Shown here: in pieces, positions 53,643 through 61,604 of the stretch | Position numbering within the stretch: the first letter of the stretch is position 1 | Layout of the letters: each line of letters begins with the position of its first letter | NCBI RefSeq assembly: GCF_013155295.1 | Contig: NZ_JABJXT010000008.1 | Span: forward strand, 124,001 to 188,000 | Reading direction: 5' to 3' | DNA from: Pseudogemmobacter hezensis | Lineage (GTDB): Bacteria > Pseudomonadota > Alphaproteobacteria > Rhodobacterales > Rhodobacteraceae | DNA length: 64,000 bases | The notes under the pieces: model-generated | Told to the model about the DNA's origin: nothing | Databases searched by the model: none | What the model saw: the letters and a program-made list of their open reading frames with translations, nothing else | Program-made: the position numbers and the translations under genes

Positions 53643-54591
53643 GGGATCTCTCCATCTTGCGCCGCTGCTTGCCCACGGTGGTCGGGCTGACCCCGGTGCG
53701 GCGGGCGATCTCGCGGTCTGTCAGTTCGAAGTGCTGGCGCAGCAGATCGAGGACGGCGGCGCGGCGCTGTGTCTCGGTCTGGGGTTGCGGCTGTCCGGTC
53801 TGGACGCTGACGGATAGGATGGCGAAGTCGGCTTTCAGGGCGGCCAGCACCACCTCATCGCGCTCGGCCCCACGAGAGAAATCCCGCTTCGCCAAGTCCA
53901 GCATCCAGTCGATGCGAGCAGCGACACCTTCCGCAGTCGGATCAGCAAGCGTGTCCAGCAGATGCTCCAGCGCACCGCGCCAGGCCTCGGACCAGTGCCC
54001 GGGCGTCCAATGGTCATCGACGGTGTAGCGGTCGGTTCCAAGGGCCTCCTGAGCCCGGTGCAGGGCCAGCAGCTCGGGCAGTGTCGTCGGCACGTGAACA
54101 GCCGCCCGGATGGCCTCCCACATGGCGGGCGTGGGTTCGTTGGCGCGATAGTCTTCATATCCCCAAATGCGGTTCGCAGGATCTTCCAGATGCGCGAGGG
54201 CTTCGCGCAACGCCGCCTCGATCTCGGTATCTTCGAACACTGCCTCCAGGCTGCCGTATTGCGCAGCGAGGGCGTCGCAGCGCGCACGGCGCTTCGCTTC
54301 CTTCTCGGCCCGCTCCTTGGCCTGACGAGCCTTGTGCCCGGGGTTCTTGCGTTCCTCCTCATCCTCCATCGCGCCGAAGATGTCAGCGAAGGACGGCGAG
54401 GCGGTTCTGACGATCCCGACAGGCGCGTCCAGCTTGGACATGGCCTGCCAGAGCGTAAGCCCGGCCCGGGTGGCGAGGGTTTCGGCTTTACGCTTGGCGG
54501 CCTGTCGCTCGCCCAGCGTCTTGCCGCCCTCCATCAGCGCCTTGAATTTGCGCAGCTTGTCGGTGTCCAGTGTGGATGCGTGGGCGTTCAT
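53635..54591 (-). CDS. DUF2786-like protein with C-terminal HTH
   Basis: 318 residues. N-terminal LRKFKALMEGGKTLGERQAAKRKAETLATRAGL resembles DUF2786. C-terminal VLDLLRQHFELTDREIARRTGVSPTTVGKQRRKME is a clear helix-turn-helix. Probable phage regulator or replication accessory. Part of the early operon with tight overlaps. Confidence 0.65.
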   Translation of the reverse strand: MNAHASTLDTDKLRKFKALMEGGKTLGERQAAKRKAETLATRAGLTLWQAMSKLDAPVGIVRTASPSFADIFGAMEDEEERKNPGHKARQAKERAEKEAKRRARCDALAAQYGSLEAVFEDTEIEAALREALAHLEDPANRIWGYEDYRANEPTPAMWEAIRAAVHVPTTLPELLALHRAQEALGTDRYTVDDHWTPGHWSEAWRGALEHLLDTLADPTAEGVAARIDWMLDLAKRDFSRGAERDEVVLAALKADFAILSVSVQTGQPQPQTETQRRAAVLDLLRQHFELTDREIARRTGVSPTTVGKQRRKMERSHA

Positions 54592-54782
54592 GCTGCCCTC
54601 GCTTTCAGGTCTGCGATTTTCGCCTCGGCCTCATCCGCGCTGCCGTGCCAAATTTCCGCTTTGCCACTGTCAGCAGATTTGACCGCAAGATAGTGCCAGC
54701 CGCCTTGAGCGAAGACTTCCACGGTATGGGTCAAGTCGCCGGTTTCAAGGTTTACGAGAGGTTTGCCAAATTGAGCTTTCAT
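54588..54782 (-). CDS. Small early phage protein
   Basis: 64 residues from ATG 54782 (MKAQFGKPLVNLETGDLTHTVEVFAQGGWHYLAVKS) with a small beta domain. ATGA overlaps both sides. Unknown. Confidence 0.55.
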   Translation of the reverse strand: MKAQFGKPLVNLETGDLTHTVEVFAQGGWHYLAVKSADSGKAEIWHGSADEAEAKIADLKARAA

Positions 54783-55393
54783 GCGGCCCCCACGCGCTGG
54801 TCGATGAAATTGCGAAGAGACACTCGGCCGGATGCGCCCAGCTTGTCGAAGGCGGGCCGGTACATCTCGCGCAGATGGCCGATTGCCTGCTTGCCGATGG
54901 TGGCGGCCCCGAACCCGTCCTCGGTGTCCAAGGGCAGCGCGGGGGCGGCTGCGAGAAGCCCGTGCGCCTCGGCGATCACCCCCAGCAGGCAATCAATCAT
55001 CGGATCGCCTTCGTTTGGCGTGTGCAGCCATTCTGCGAGCATATCGCGCGCGCGGCTGATCGCCCCACCATCGGGGTTGGTGCTGGCCTGGCCGGTTGCG
55101 CCGGAGGTCACCACCGTTTCCGCCCTATTCTGCTGGCCGTATGGGGTGCCGGTGGCTGGTGCTGTCACCGCGTCCTGCGGGTTGGGGGCCAGCAGGGGCG
55201 CGAGGGCCTTTGGCAAAGCATCAGCTGCAGCCCAGCATGCATTTGCCCGGCTCCAGAAGCCCTGATCGTTGAAGGTATCGCCAGAATAGCGAAGGCGCTG
55301 CTCTGCCTCGATGACGGCCTCGATCAGGCGGGTGAATGCCTGGGCGATGCGATTGGCGGCGACCTGGAAATCGTGTTCAATCGGCGTGCTCAT
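54779..55393 (-). CDS. Hypothetical phage protein
   Basis: 204 residues: helical start (FQVAANRIAQAFTRLIEAVIEAEQRLRYS), Ala/Pro-rich linker, and a helical end (LLGVIAEAHGLLAAAP...MYRPAFDKLGASGRVSLRNFIDQRV). Early operon. Not recognised. Confidence 0.55.
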   Translation of the reverse strand: MSTPIEHDFQVAANRIAQAFTRLIEAVIEAEQRLRYSGDTFNDQGFWSRANACWAAADALPKALAPLLAPNPQDAVTAPATGTPYGQQNRAETVVTSGATGQASTNPDGGAISRARDMLAEWLHTPNEGDPMIDCLLGVIAEAHGLLAAAPALPLDTEDGFGAATIGKQAIGHLREMYRPAFDKLGASGRVSLRNFIDQRVGAA

Positions 55394-55617
55394 ACGCGGA
55401 TCTCCTTCATTTCAGCCCGCAGGACCGCGATCACCATCTCAGCGCGGGTCAGATCCTTGCGGGGCGTGGGGCGGATAAGGGTGAAGCCGGGCCGGGTTTC
55501 TTCCCTGGCGTCAGGCTCGGTGACCGGGGCGTCCCAGGGTGCACGGGAGAGCGTGACCGCTTCCAGCGCACCAGTGGTGCCAGTGGCCCGGACGAGGGCT
55601 TTGCGGGAGGGAGTCAT
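55390..55617 (-). CDS. Small early phage protein
   Basis: 75 residues (MTPSRKALVRATGTTGALEAVTLSRAPW...). ATGA overlaps with helicase stop and next gene. Unknown. Confidence 0.5.
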   Translation of the reverse strand: MTPSRKALVRATGTTGALEAVTLSRAPWDAPVTEPDAREETRPGFTLIRPTPRKDLTRAEMVIAVLRAEMKEIRV

Positions 55618-57110
55618 GCTGATGCCTTTCCGCTGGTGTATCGGGCGTTGCTCTCGAATTTGCTGTAGGTCATGCCGTGCTCGTGGAAGCGCAGGCGCAT
55701 GTTGCCGGGCGAGAAGCCGTAAAGCTGGGTTTCGCGCACCTTCCAGGTCATGATCTGGACGAACTCGTCTCCGTCGCCGTCCTCGTCCTTATGGACGCTG
55801 AAACCCAGCGCGGGCTTGTTGAAGAACGCCGCACTGTCGGCGATATCGTAGCCTGTCGGGCACTTCATCTTGCCTTCGGTGCTCATCTTCCGGGGGTGAG
55901 CGATCACGCAGATATGCGTGTCGTACTGCTCGGCCCAACTGCGGATCTGCTGGAGGGCGAAGTTGATATAGGCGGTCATGCTCTCGCCCTTCTCGGGCAG
56001 GTGCTCCAATTCGTTCCATGGGTCGATGATGATCAGCTTGCAGTTGTCGCGGACCGCGAGGATTTTGATATTGGCCCGGAGCCACGCGAGATGGTGCTGC
56101 ACGTCAGCACTGTAACGCCGATGAACGATACGAATATGCCGATCACCGAACGTATGGACCTGAGCCAGTTCCGAATTCGTCAGTTCGGCAAATGGCTTTC
56201 GACAGAGCAGCCGAGCGATCTGATCGCGGATCCGGTAAGAGTGGGTCTCGAATGGCAGCAGGCCGACCCTGATGTTCTCGTGTCGGGCGATGTGATAGGC
56301 GGCAAAGGTCGTGAAGGTGGATTTCCCCGCCCCGGGCGTTCCCGTGCCGACTGACATTGCGCCGACCTCGAATGCGAGACCGTGATCGTATGGCGACATT
56401 CCAAGGCGAAGGACACGACGCTCCGGCATCGGTGGAAGATCGTGCAGGCTGGTGATGAAACCGCCAGCCGGGTCCATCTGGACAGCATCGGCCAGGCACC
56501 CCGCCAATTCGCCTTCACCGAAGCGCATCAGCACATCATTGGCATCCTTGCAACCGTCGGGCCAGGTGACATAGCGCACGTCGTGACCGTCGAGGATGTT
56601 GGAGACCGTCCTCGGCAGGCTCGCCCCGGCTTCATCGGCGTCGCCTGCCACGATGATGTAGGGCGCCGTGCGTAGCAAAGGCTCGGCCTCGATCAGCACG
56701 TCCCGCTTGCCGCCGTCCACCGTCCAGCCATCTGGCAGAGAAACCGCCCGGGAATACCCCGCCTGGATCACGCTCAGCGCGTCAATCTCGCCCTCGGTGA
56801 TGACCACCGGACCATCGCCCTCGCGCAGTGCGTCCTCATTGAACAGACCACGCGAAACACCCTGCGTTGAGCGCCAGTCTTTCTTCTCAATCGCGCGGAA
56901 CTTCCCAGCGTAAGGCTTTCCGTCCCGGCGATAGGGCAGCGCGATCACCGGCCCGAGTTGAGGATGCACATCCGCCCGAACCCCCATGTGCTCCAAAAGC
57001 ACGGCGTCCAGCTTGCGCACCTCGATAAGATACCTGATCGGCCCCGCGATCTTCGAAGAAGGCTCCCCCCGCGAAATCGCAGTGCCAGCATTTCCATTGG
57101 ATTCCGTCAT
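55614..57110 (-). CDS. Toprim-DnaB-type primase-helicase (T7 gp4-like), zinc domain split
   Basis: 498 residues. Toprim: VITEGEIDALSVIQAG and VAGDADEAG. Helicase: Walker A GTPGAGKST and LIIIDPWNE, then ICVIAHPRK. Like gp4B of T7 it lacks the N-terminal zinc domain, which is encoded just upstream in another frame (56887-57249). A six-G run at 57065-57070 separates the frames: with one G less, the two would join as CDFAGEPSSKIAGPIRY. Replication fork helicase and primase. Confidence 0.85.
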   Translation of the reverse strand: MTESNGNAGTAISRGEPSSKIAGPIRYLIEVRKLDAVLLEHMGVRADVHPQLGPVIALPYRRDGKPYAGKFRAIEKKDWRSTQGVSRGLFNEDALREGDGPVVITEGEIDALSVIQAGYSRAVSLPDGWTVDGGKRDVLIEAEPLLRTAPYIIVAGDADEAGASLPRTVSNILDGHDVRYVTWPDGCKDANDVLMRFGEGELAGCLADAVQMDPAGGFITSLHDLPPMPERRVLRLGMSPYDHGLAFEVGAMSVGTGTPGAGKSTFTTFAAYHIARHENIRVGLLPFETHSYRIRDQIARLLCRKPFAELTNSELAQVHTFGDRHIRIVHRRYSADVQHHLAWLRANIKILAVRDNCKLIIIDPWNELEHLPEKGESMTAYINFALQQIRSWAEQYDTHICVIAHPRKMSTEGKMKCPTGYDIADSAAFFNKPALGFSVHKDEDGDGDEFVQIMTWKVRETQLYGFSPGNMRLRFHEHGMTYSKFESNARYTSGKASA

Positions 57111-57249
57111 GTTTGAACGTCACGCTGAGGCAGGGATCCGTCTTGTTCCGTCGGGTCGGGCTGCACTGCGGACAGGTGGTCCGCGTGGTGCCCGACCATC
57201 GGCGAACCGTGATCCTGTGCTCCCTGAGAATTTCCGTTGCGGTCGGCAT
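56887..57249 (-). pseudogene. Primase zinc-binding domain in shifted frame
   Basis: From ATG 57249, MPTATEILREHRITVRRWSG then TTCPQCSPTRRNKTDPCLSV and IQWKCWHCDFAGG give a four-Cys/His primase zinc domain. After the G6 tract the frame reads shadow sequence to a stop at 56887. A complete primase needs a +1 (or -2) shift here. Either a real frameshift, a slippage-controlled switch, or a sequencing error. Confidence 0.7.
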
Positions 57250-57394
57250 TGCGCACCTCCAGCATTGCCTGCCATCTGCTGCGGCCCTGGGCGCGAGCCG
57301 CCCGGGTTTCAGCCTCGAAGCGAGAGAGCCCACCGTTGAACTCCATGATCGCGGCCCGCTCTTCAAAAGCATAAATGTCGAACGGCTCAGTCAT
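57107..57394 (-). CDS. Small early phage protein (ERAAIMEFNGG type)
   Basis: 95 residues from ATG 57394 (MTEPFDIYAFEERAAIMEFNGGLSRFEAETRAARAQG). 'ERAAIMEF(D/N)GG' is a recurrent phage motif of unknown role. Its C-terminal part overlaps the zinc-domain ORF. Confidence 0.55.
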   Translation of the reverse strand: MTEPFDIYAFEERAAIMEFNGGLSRFEAETRAARAQGRSRWQAMLEVRNADRNGNSQGAQDHGSPMVGHHADHLSAVQPDPTEQDGSLPQRDVQT

Positions 57395-58142
57395 GGAGGA
57401 CCACCCAGCCCACGCCACCGACATATTGCCTGCGGACGCCATCACGCTCTCTGATTTCGCCAACCTCGGTGCCACCACCGCTGCTGCGCTTTGGTTTCAG
57501 AGCTGCCGTGATGTACGGGATCGGATCCTCGGTTCTCGCCCGGTCGGCCGCCTCAATGGCCACCAGCAGCTCCGAAGCTGTCGCCGTCTTGAGCCAGTTA
57601 CCAATCAGAGGACCAGGCTTCTCGACACCGTGCTTTGCCAAAAACGCCTTGCCGATGGCCCAGACGGCGGCCAGTGGCGAGGACAGATCTACCACCTTTT
57701 CAGGATCAGAAATCGGCGACGCGGAAGCGTCTTCCGAAGGAAGTATTTGTTCCCTTGTTTTTTTTGTGTGCCCTTGCTGTGCCCTTGCCGTGCCCTCGAC
57801 TGTGCCCCTCTTGTTGTCGGGGTTCTGATATTTCTCATAATTACGAATAGTTATAAGAAGGCGACCCGTGCCCTTATCTGTGCCGATTGCGTCCTCGGTG
57901 CGAAGCTGGTCGATCAGGCCGCGAACGACCTTGATTGGAACACCTGTGGCGGCTTCAAGCTGCCGGAAAGAGGTGAGAAGCTGTCCACGATGGACAGCCA
58001 CGGGGCGGCCATTGGCGTCCTGTCGCGTGTCCTGCCAGGCCGCCGTTTCCAGCAGATACATCCACACATAGAGGCGGTCGGGGCGCTTGTGAAAAATGGG
58101 GTGATCCGTCACCCCCCGCTTGACGGAGAACCAGCCGCTCAT
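57387..58142 (-). CDS. Replication initiator/organiser (lambda O-like)
   Basis: 251 residues. N-terminal winged-helix (GWFSVKRGVTDHPIFHKRPDRLYVWMYLLETAAW...VAVHRGQLLTSFRQLEAATGV) as in phage replisome organisers; linker with the iterons; C-terminal LIGNWLKTATASELLVAIEAADRARTEDPIPYITAAL contacts helicase in the family. Helicase follows downstream. The likely origin is inside the gene. Confidence 0.7.
   Translation of the reverse strand: MSGWFSVKRGVTDHPIFHKRPDRLYVWMYLLETAAWQDTRQDANGRPVAVHRGQLLTSFRQLEAATGVPIKVVRGLIDQLRTEDAIGTDKGTGRLLITIRNYEKYQNPDNKRGTVEGTARAQQGHTKKTREQILPSEDASASPISDPEKVVDLSSPLAAVWAIGKAFLAKHGVEKPGPLIGNWLKTATASELLVAIEAADRARTEDPIPYITAALKPKRSSGGGTEVGEIRERDGVRRQYVGGVGWVVLHD
57767..57885. 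other. Candidate phage replication origin (iterons plus AT-rich stretch)
   Basis: 11-bp repeats TGTGCCCTTGC at 57767 and 57778, CGTGCCCTCGA at 57789, TGTGCCCCTCT at 57801, then an AT-rich 57827-57860, then CGTGCCCTTAT at 57867 and TGTGCCG at 57879. A T8 run precedes. Position inside the initiator gene matches the lambda origin. Confidence 0.6.
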
Positions 58143-58432
58143 CCCTCAGCCTCACTTGATTGGTGATCCTGGCGGCCTGCACGGCCGTCCATTCGCTTCT
58201 CGGCCTGGCGCATGCGCCATTCAGCACTCACAAGGTCGTCGTGCGCGTTATCTGCGGCGATCTCGTCCCCTCGATGGTAGGCCAGTTCCACAGTGCGTTT
58301 CAGGCGCTGCACAGCTGTGCTGAGGGGCTGCCAGTGGGTTTCTTCATGCCAGGGCTTCTGCTGCCCACCACGCGTGCATCCAGAGCCCTCTGGCGCTGGG
58401 CCAGAGGAGCGGTTTGAAAAAAGGTCGTGCAT
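58139..58432 (-). CDS. Small early phage protein
   Basis: 97 residues from ATG 58432 (MHDLFSNRSSGPAPEGSGC...). A helical segment TAVQRLKRTVELAYHRGDEIAADNAHDDLVSAEWRMRQ. ATGA overlap with the O-like gene. Unknown. Confidence 0.5.
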   Translation of the reverse strand: MHDLFSNRSSGPAPEGSGCTRGGQQKPWHEETHWQPLSTAVQRLKRTVELAYHRGDEIAADNAHDDLVSAEWRMRQAEKRMDGRAGRQDHQSSEAEG

Positions 58433-58433
58433 G

Positions 58434-58625
58434 TCAGCCTGCCTCCGCCCGCTGCGAGGCGTACAGCATTGAGATCCCAGCATTCAGCCGAGCCAGTGCA
58501 GCTTCACAGCCCGCCCCCAGCGCTTTCCGGTCGTTGTCAGGCTGGTAGCGGGTGGTCATTTCGAGAAGCTGCAGCATATCGCGGGCGCTTGCGAGTTCAT
58601 CCAAAGCGTCGAGGATGTCGCTCAT
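58434..58625 (-). CDS. Small early phage protein
   Basis: 63 residues (MSDILDALDELASARDMLQLLEM...). All-helical. Stop one base before the next start; start overlaps the previous stop (ATGA). Unknown. Confidence 0.55.
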   Translation of the reverse strand: MSDILDALDELASARDMLQLLEMTTRYQPDNDRKALGAGCEAALARLNAGISMLYASQRAEAG

Positions 58626-58996
58626 TCCGACACCCCCACCAATGCGCGGGCTTCGGCCCAGATTTCCTCGCCCCTTGCCCCGTCGCCGATTTCATGCTGG
58701 CCGTGGTAACTGTAGGCCATGATCTTCCAGATCAGATCCATCGGCCCTTCCGAGGGAATATCCAGAATGTCGTCAGCAAGCTTAAAGGTTGCCATGCACC
58801 AACGGTCGCCATTCTCGTCGCTGCTGTCGCGCTCCATATCGGCAGTCCAGCCGTCGAGGCTACGCTTCCAAGCCAGATAGGCCTGCTGGACGGGGGTCTC
58901 CTCAAAATTGAGGACACATGCGGCCTTTACAGCCTGGGTGCCAAGGGATGCCGTGAGCGCGGCACCTGAGGCGATAAGAAGGTCACGACGCTGCAT
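58622..58996 (-). CDS. Phage-encoded exported protein with Tat-like leader
   Basis: 124 residues. The leader MQRRDLLIASGAALTASLGTQAVKA has twin Arg, a hydrophobic core and an AxA cleavage site. Mature part is helical with one Cys near the start and one in RWCMATF. Located in the early operon, strange for a secreted protein. Function unknown. Confidence 0.55.
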   Translation of the reverse strand: MQRRDLLIASGAALTASLGTQAVKAACVLNFEETPVQQAYLAWKRSLDGWTADMERDSSDENGDRWCMATFKLADDILDIPSEGPMDLIWKIMAYSYHGQHEIGDGARGEEIWAEARALVGVSE

Positions 58997-59228
58997 GGCT
59001 GGCCTCCTCCTTAGCCTCCCGGAGCGCCGCCCAGGTCGTCAACTGCTGGCGCTCGGCGACTTCGACGCAATGCTCGATCATGCGGATCATCACATTGATG
59101 CTCAGGGCATCGGGGTGCGTTTGCGTGATGCAGGCGCTCTCCATGCTGATCTGATAGAGGGCGTTCACCAGTCCCTTGATGTCGGAAAGGTGGCCGTCTG
59201 TGGCGTTGAGGCCGTCATAAACGCTCAT
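58983..59228 (-). CDS. Small early phage protein
   Basis: 81 residues from ATG 59228 (MSVYDGLNATDGHLSDIKGLVNALYQISMESACITQTHPDALSINVMIRMIEHCVE). Helical. Overlaps both neighbours. Unknown. Confidence 0.55.
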   Translation of the reverse strand: MSVYDGLNATDGHLSDIKGLVNALYQISMESACITQTHPDALSINVMIRMIEHCVEVAERQQLTTWAALREAKEEASHAAS

Positions 59229-59422
59229 GCCGCCACCTCCCGGCTTGCCAGCCATGCGAGGATTTCGGCCTGCACCCAGAACCGGCGCTGACCGATCATG
59301 CGGGCCTTCGGGAAGCCGAGTTCCGGGCGGCGGGTCCAGCGTTCCAGCGCCGAGAGCGAGATATCGCCACACAGGACGCGAACGCGCTGCGAGGGGATCA
59401 GTTGAATATTATTCGGCTGCAT
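59225..59422 (-). CDS. AlpA/Xis-like HTH, candidate excisionase
   Basis: 65 residues; core SLSALERWTRRPELGFPKARMIGQRRFWVQAEILAWLASR is the AlpA/MerR-type winged helix common in excisionases. 1.9 kb from the integrase on the same strand. Assigned by fold pattern. Confidence 0.7.
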   Translation of the reverse strand: MQPNNIQLIPSQRVRVLCGDISLSALERWTRRPELGFPKARMIGQRRFWVQAEILAWLASREVAA

Positions 59423-59642
59423 GCGAGGGTGCCTCCGAATGGTCTTTGTGGGCCTTCACGGCAGCGGGGGTCGCGTCGCCAAACTCAGCCCCCGTTGCCT
59501 CTTCCAGCACCTTGACCAGATGCGCGTTGAACGTCCGCCCGGCGCGGATCGCTTGGATTTTTGCCTCAGTCACGAGACTGCGAGGCAGGCGCATGGTTGT
59601 AACCACGACCTCCTCTTTCGCCAGAGTTTGCCTAGAATTCAT
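59409..59642 (-). CDS. Ribbon-helix-helix regulator A
   Basis: 77 residues. RHH core VVVTTMRLPRSLVTEAKIQAIRAGRTFNAHLVKVLEEAT. AGGAGG before ATG 59642. First gene of the leftward early operon, so position corresponds to Cro. Divergent from another RHH gene. Confidence 0.7.
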   Translation of the reverse strand: MNSRQTLAKEEVVVTTMRLPRSLVTEAKIQAIRAGRTFNAHLVKVLEEATGAEFGDATPAAVKAHKDHSEAPSHAAE

Positions 59643-59719
59643 GATCTAGCCTCCTTGATGCCAACTTAGCACCATATTTGGCCGCCTCGGTCATGATGTC
59701 AATTCGGAATACATGCCCC

Positions 59720-59737
59720 TTTGGCATTAATTGCAAA
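59720..59737. promoter_or_regulatory. 18-bp dyad operator between the RHH genes
   Basis: TTTGGCATTAATTGCAAA: 14 of 18 positions are symmetric (TTTG..ATTAAT..CAAA). Nearby direct repeats CTAACAGTGC (59753) and CTAACGAGTGC (59763) may be further half sites. It lies in the 144-bp divergent region. Confidence 0.55.
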
Positions 59738-59786
59738 TCGGCATAACATCGTCTAACAGTGCCTAACGAGTGCGGAGAAAAAAATC

Positions 59787-60188
59787 ATGGCAGAGCGCGA
59801 GCTTTATCCGAGCGAGAAGCAAGAGCGGTTCATTGTTCGGTTTCCGGACGGGATGCGCGACCGAATCAAAGCCGCCGCGGAAGCCAACAACCGCTCGATG
59901 AACGCCGAGATAGTGGCGACGCTTGAAGAAAAGTATCCTTCTGAGCCTCCAGATCTCGGAACAATCTTTCATGAACTCGCACAGCTCTCAGGCGTCCTGA
60001 ACATGATGACTGAGAAGGACAGGCGTGACGCCGTTGCCACCAAGCTAAAAGACCTTGAGCGTCGGGGCGCTCAGGACATCAACATCTTCATAGATAATAA
60101 CGCACTGGAGCTTGTAGTTGGCAACGGAGGCATAAGGTCCATCATTGGCCTTGATGACCCAGCAGAGGATTATGGCGAGGAAGCCTGA
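59787..60188 (+). CDS. Arc/Mnt-like ribbon-helix-helix regulator B (repressor candidate)
   Basis: 133 residues. N-terminal Arc pattern RFIVRFPDGMRDRIKAAAEANNRSMNAEIVATLEEKY; C-terminal 80 residues are an unknown oligomer or sensor domain (GTIFHELAQLSGVLNMMTEKDRRDAVATKLKDLERRG). Only plus-strand gene in the control region. Overlaps the integrase 3' end by 47 bp on the opposite strand. Likely prophage repressor. Confidence 0.65.
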   Translation: MAERELYPSEKQERFIVRFPDGMRDRIKAAAEANNRSMNAEIVATLEEKYPSEPPDLGTIFHELAQLSGVLNMMTEKDRRDAVATKLKDLERRGAQDINIFIDNNALELVVGNGGIRSIIGLDDPAEDYGEEA

Positions 60189-61419
60189 CCACATTCCCAG
60201 ATTTTCCAGGACTGCCCTCGACCAGCTCGGCGACAAACCGCGCCCATGCCTCCAGCGCCTCGCGCTTCTCGTCGGCATAGTCGTGCCGCTGGTAGACCGC
60301 GACGATACCGCCGCCCGTGCCTGAAACGTGGTTCAGCACCGCCTCTGTGACGCGCACGGGGATGCCGAGCCGGGCCATGCCGGTCGCAGCTGTGCGGCGC
60401 AGATCGTGCCAGGTCCAGTGCGGGATATCGACCGCCTCGCCGCGCTCTTTCTCGGCCGCTGCCAGCATCCGGGCATGAAGATGGTCACGCCCCTTTGAAA
60501 AGCCCGAGACAGGCGTGGTGCCGGTGGTGGTGAAGATCCAGCGCACCCGGCCAGCTTCATCCGCGATCCGGTCAATGCCCTCCAGAACCGCCGCAGCAGC
60601 GCCAGAGAGGGGCAGGACATGCGCTCGCCCGTTCTTGGTGCGCTCTGCGGTCATGTGCCACTCGCCAGCCCTAATTTCAGCGTCTGTGATTTCCGCGACC
60701 TCGTTGCGACGCTGTCCTGTCAGCAGCAACATCTTGCCGAATGGCCCCCAGGGGAAAAGCTCCGCCTCACAGGCAGCCCAGAGCCAGCGGATCTCGTCGT
60801 CAGTCAGAACGCGCTCGCGGACCTTCTCTTTCGCGGGGGCCTTGACGGACAGGGTCGGCGGCACCTCGATCACGTCCCGGTCAGCGCACCAGTTGAAAAA
60901 CTTACTCAGATAGGCGCGGATGCGGTTGGCGGTCGTGGCCTTTCCCTGGTCTGTGATGCCGTCCAGCAAGTCGAGAACATCGCGCTTTGTGATGGTCTGG
61001 ATCTCGCGCTCGCCCCATACCGGGATGATGTAGCTCTGGAACTGGCGCATCACCTCGTCACCGGATCGCAGGCCGCGAAGGTGGCGCTTCTCAAACAGCT
61101 CGATCTGGACGCGGACCTTGTTCTTATCGTCCGCCTCCTTGGGGGCTTTGGCGGCCTTGACCTCTGCCGAAGGGTCGCGGCCCTCAGAGGCGGCAGCCAG
61201 AGCATCGCGGGCGCGTTGGCGGGCCTCGGCCAGCAGCAGGACGGGGTATGGGCCCAGCGTCATTCTGCGGTGTGTTCCCCCGTGCCGATATCGGACCTGC
61301 CAGCCCTTCTTTCCTGTCGGCTGCACAATGAAATAAAGGCCGGTGCAGAGGTCGTCAGGGATTTCCTGGCGGCGATCTGTCGGCTGAAGCCTGTCCACGT
61401 TCTGCGCCGTCAGCTTCAT
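60142..61419 (-). CDS. int: Tyrosine integrase (P4-type)
   Basis: 425 residues. N-terminal DUF4102-like arm domain (KLTAQNVDRLQPTDRRQEIPD...LGPYPVLLLAEARQRA), core-binding domain and catalytic domain with Arg in TGQRRNEV, His-x-x-Arg in HDLRRT, His in LNHVSG and Tyr in VYQRHDY. ATG 61419 follows AAAGGA. Adjacent to attR. Confidence 0.93.
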   Translation of the reverse strand: MKLTAQNVDRLQPTDRRQEIPDDLCTGLYFIVQPTGKKGWQVRYRHGGTHRRMTLGPYPVLLLAEARQRARDALAAASEGRDPSAEVKAAKAPKEADDKNKVRVQIELFEKRHLRGLRSGDEVMRQFQSYIIPVWGEREIQTITKRDVLDLLDGITDQGKATTANRIRAYLSKFFNWCADRDVIEVPPTLSVKAPAKEKVRERVLTDDEIRWLWAACEAELFPWGPFGKMLLLTGQRRNEVAEITDAEIRAGEWHMTAERTKNGRAHVLPLSGAAAAVLEGIDRIADEAGRVRWIFTTTGTTPVSGFSKGRDHLHARMLAAAEKERGEAVDIPHWTWHDLRRTAATGMARLGIPVRVTEAVLNHVSGTGGGIVAVYQRHDYADEKREALEAWARFVAELVEGSPGKSGNVVRLPRHNPLLGHQGQ

Positions 61420-61456
61420 AATCAAATGGTCCTTTCGGCAATCAAAAGGTCGCTCT

Positions 61457-61588
61457 GGGGAACAAACTGGGGAACAGAGTAGACCGTAGCGCCCGATATT
61501 GAGCGATACGGAATGACACTGATATTGTCAATAAATGTCGCAAAAATAATGGCTTGCAGGACTGGCTTCGATATTGTCCGATATTGAC
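61457..61588. repeat. Right-arm sites: 2 GGGGAACA and 4 GATATTG repeats
   Basis: GGGGAACA at 61457 and 61469; GATATTG at 61495, 61521, 61570 and 61580 (consensus CGATATTGWC). They lie between int and the core, where arm-type integrase and excisionase sites are expected. Confidence 0.55.
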
Positions 61589-61604
61589 CGAAATACGACC
61601 CGGC

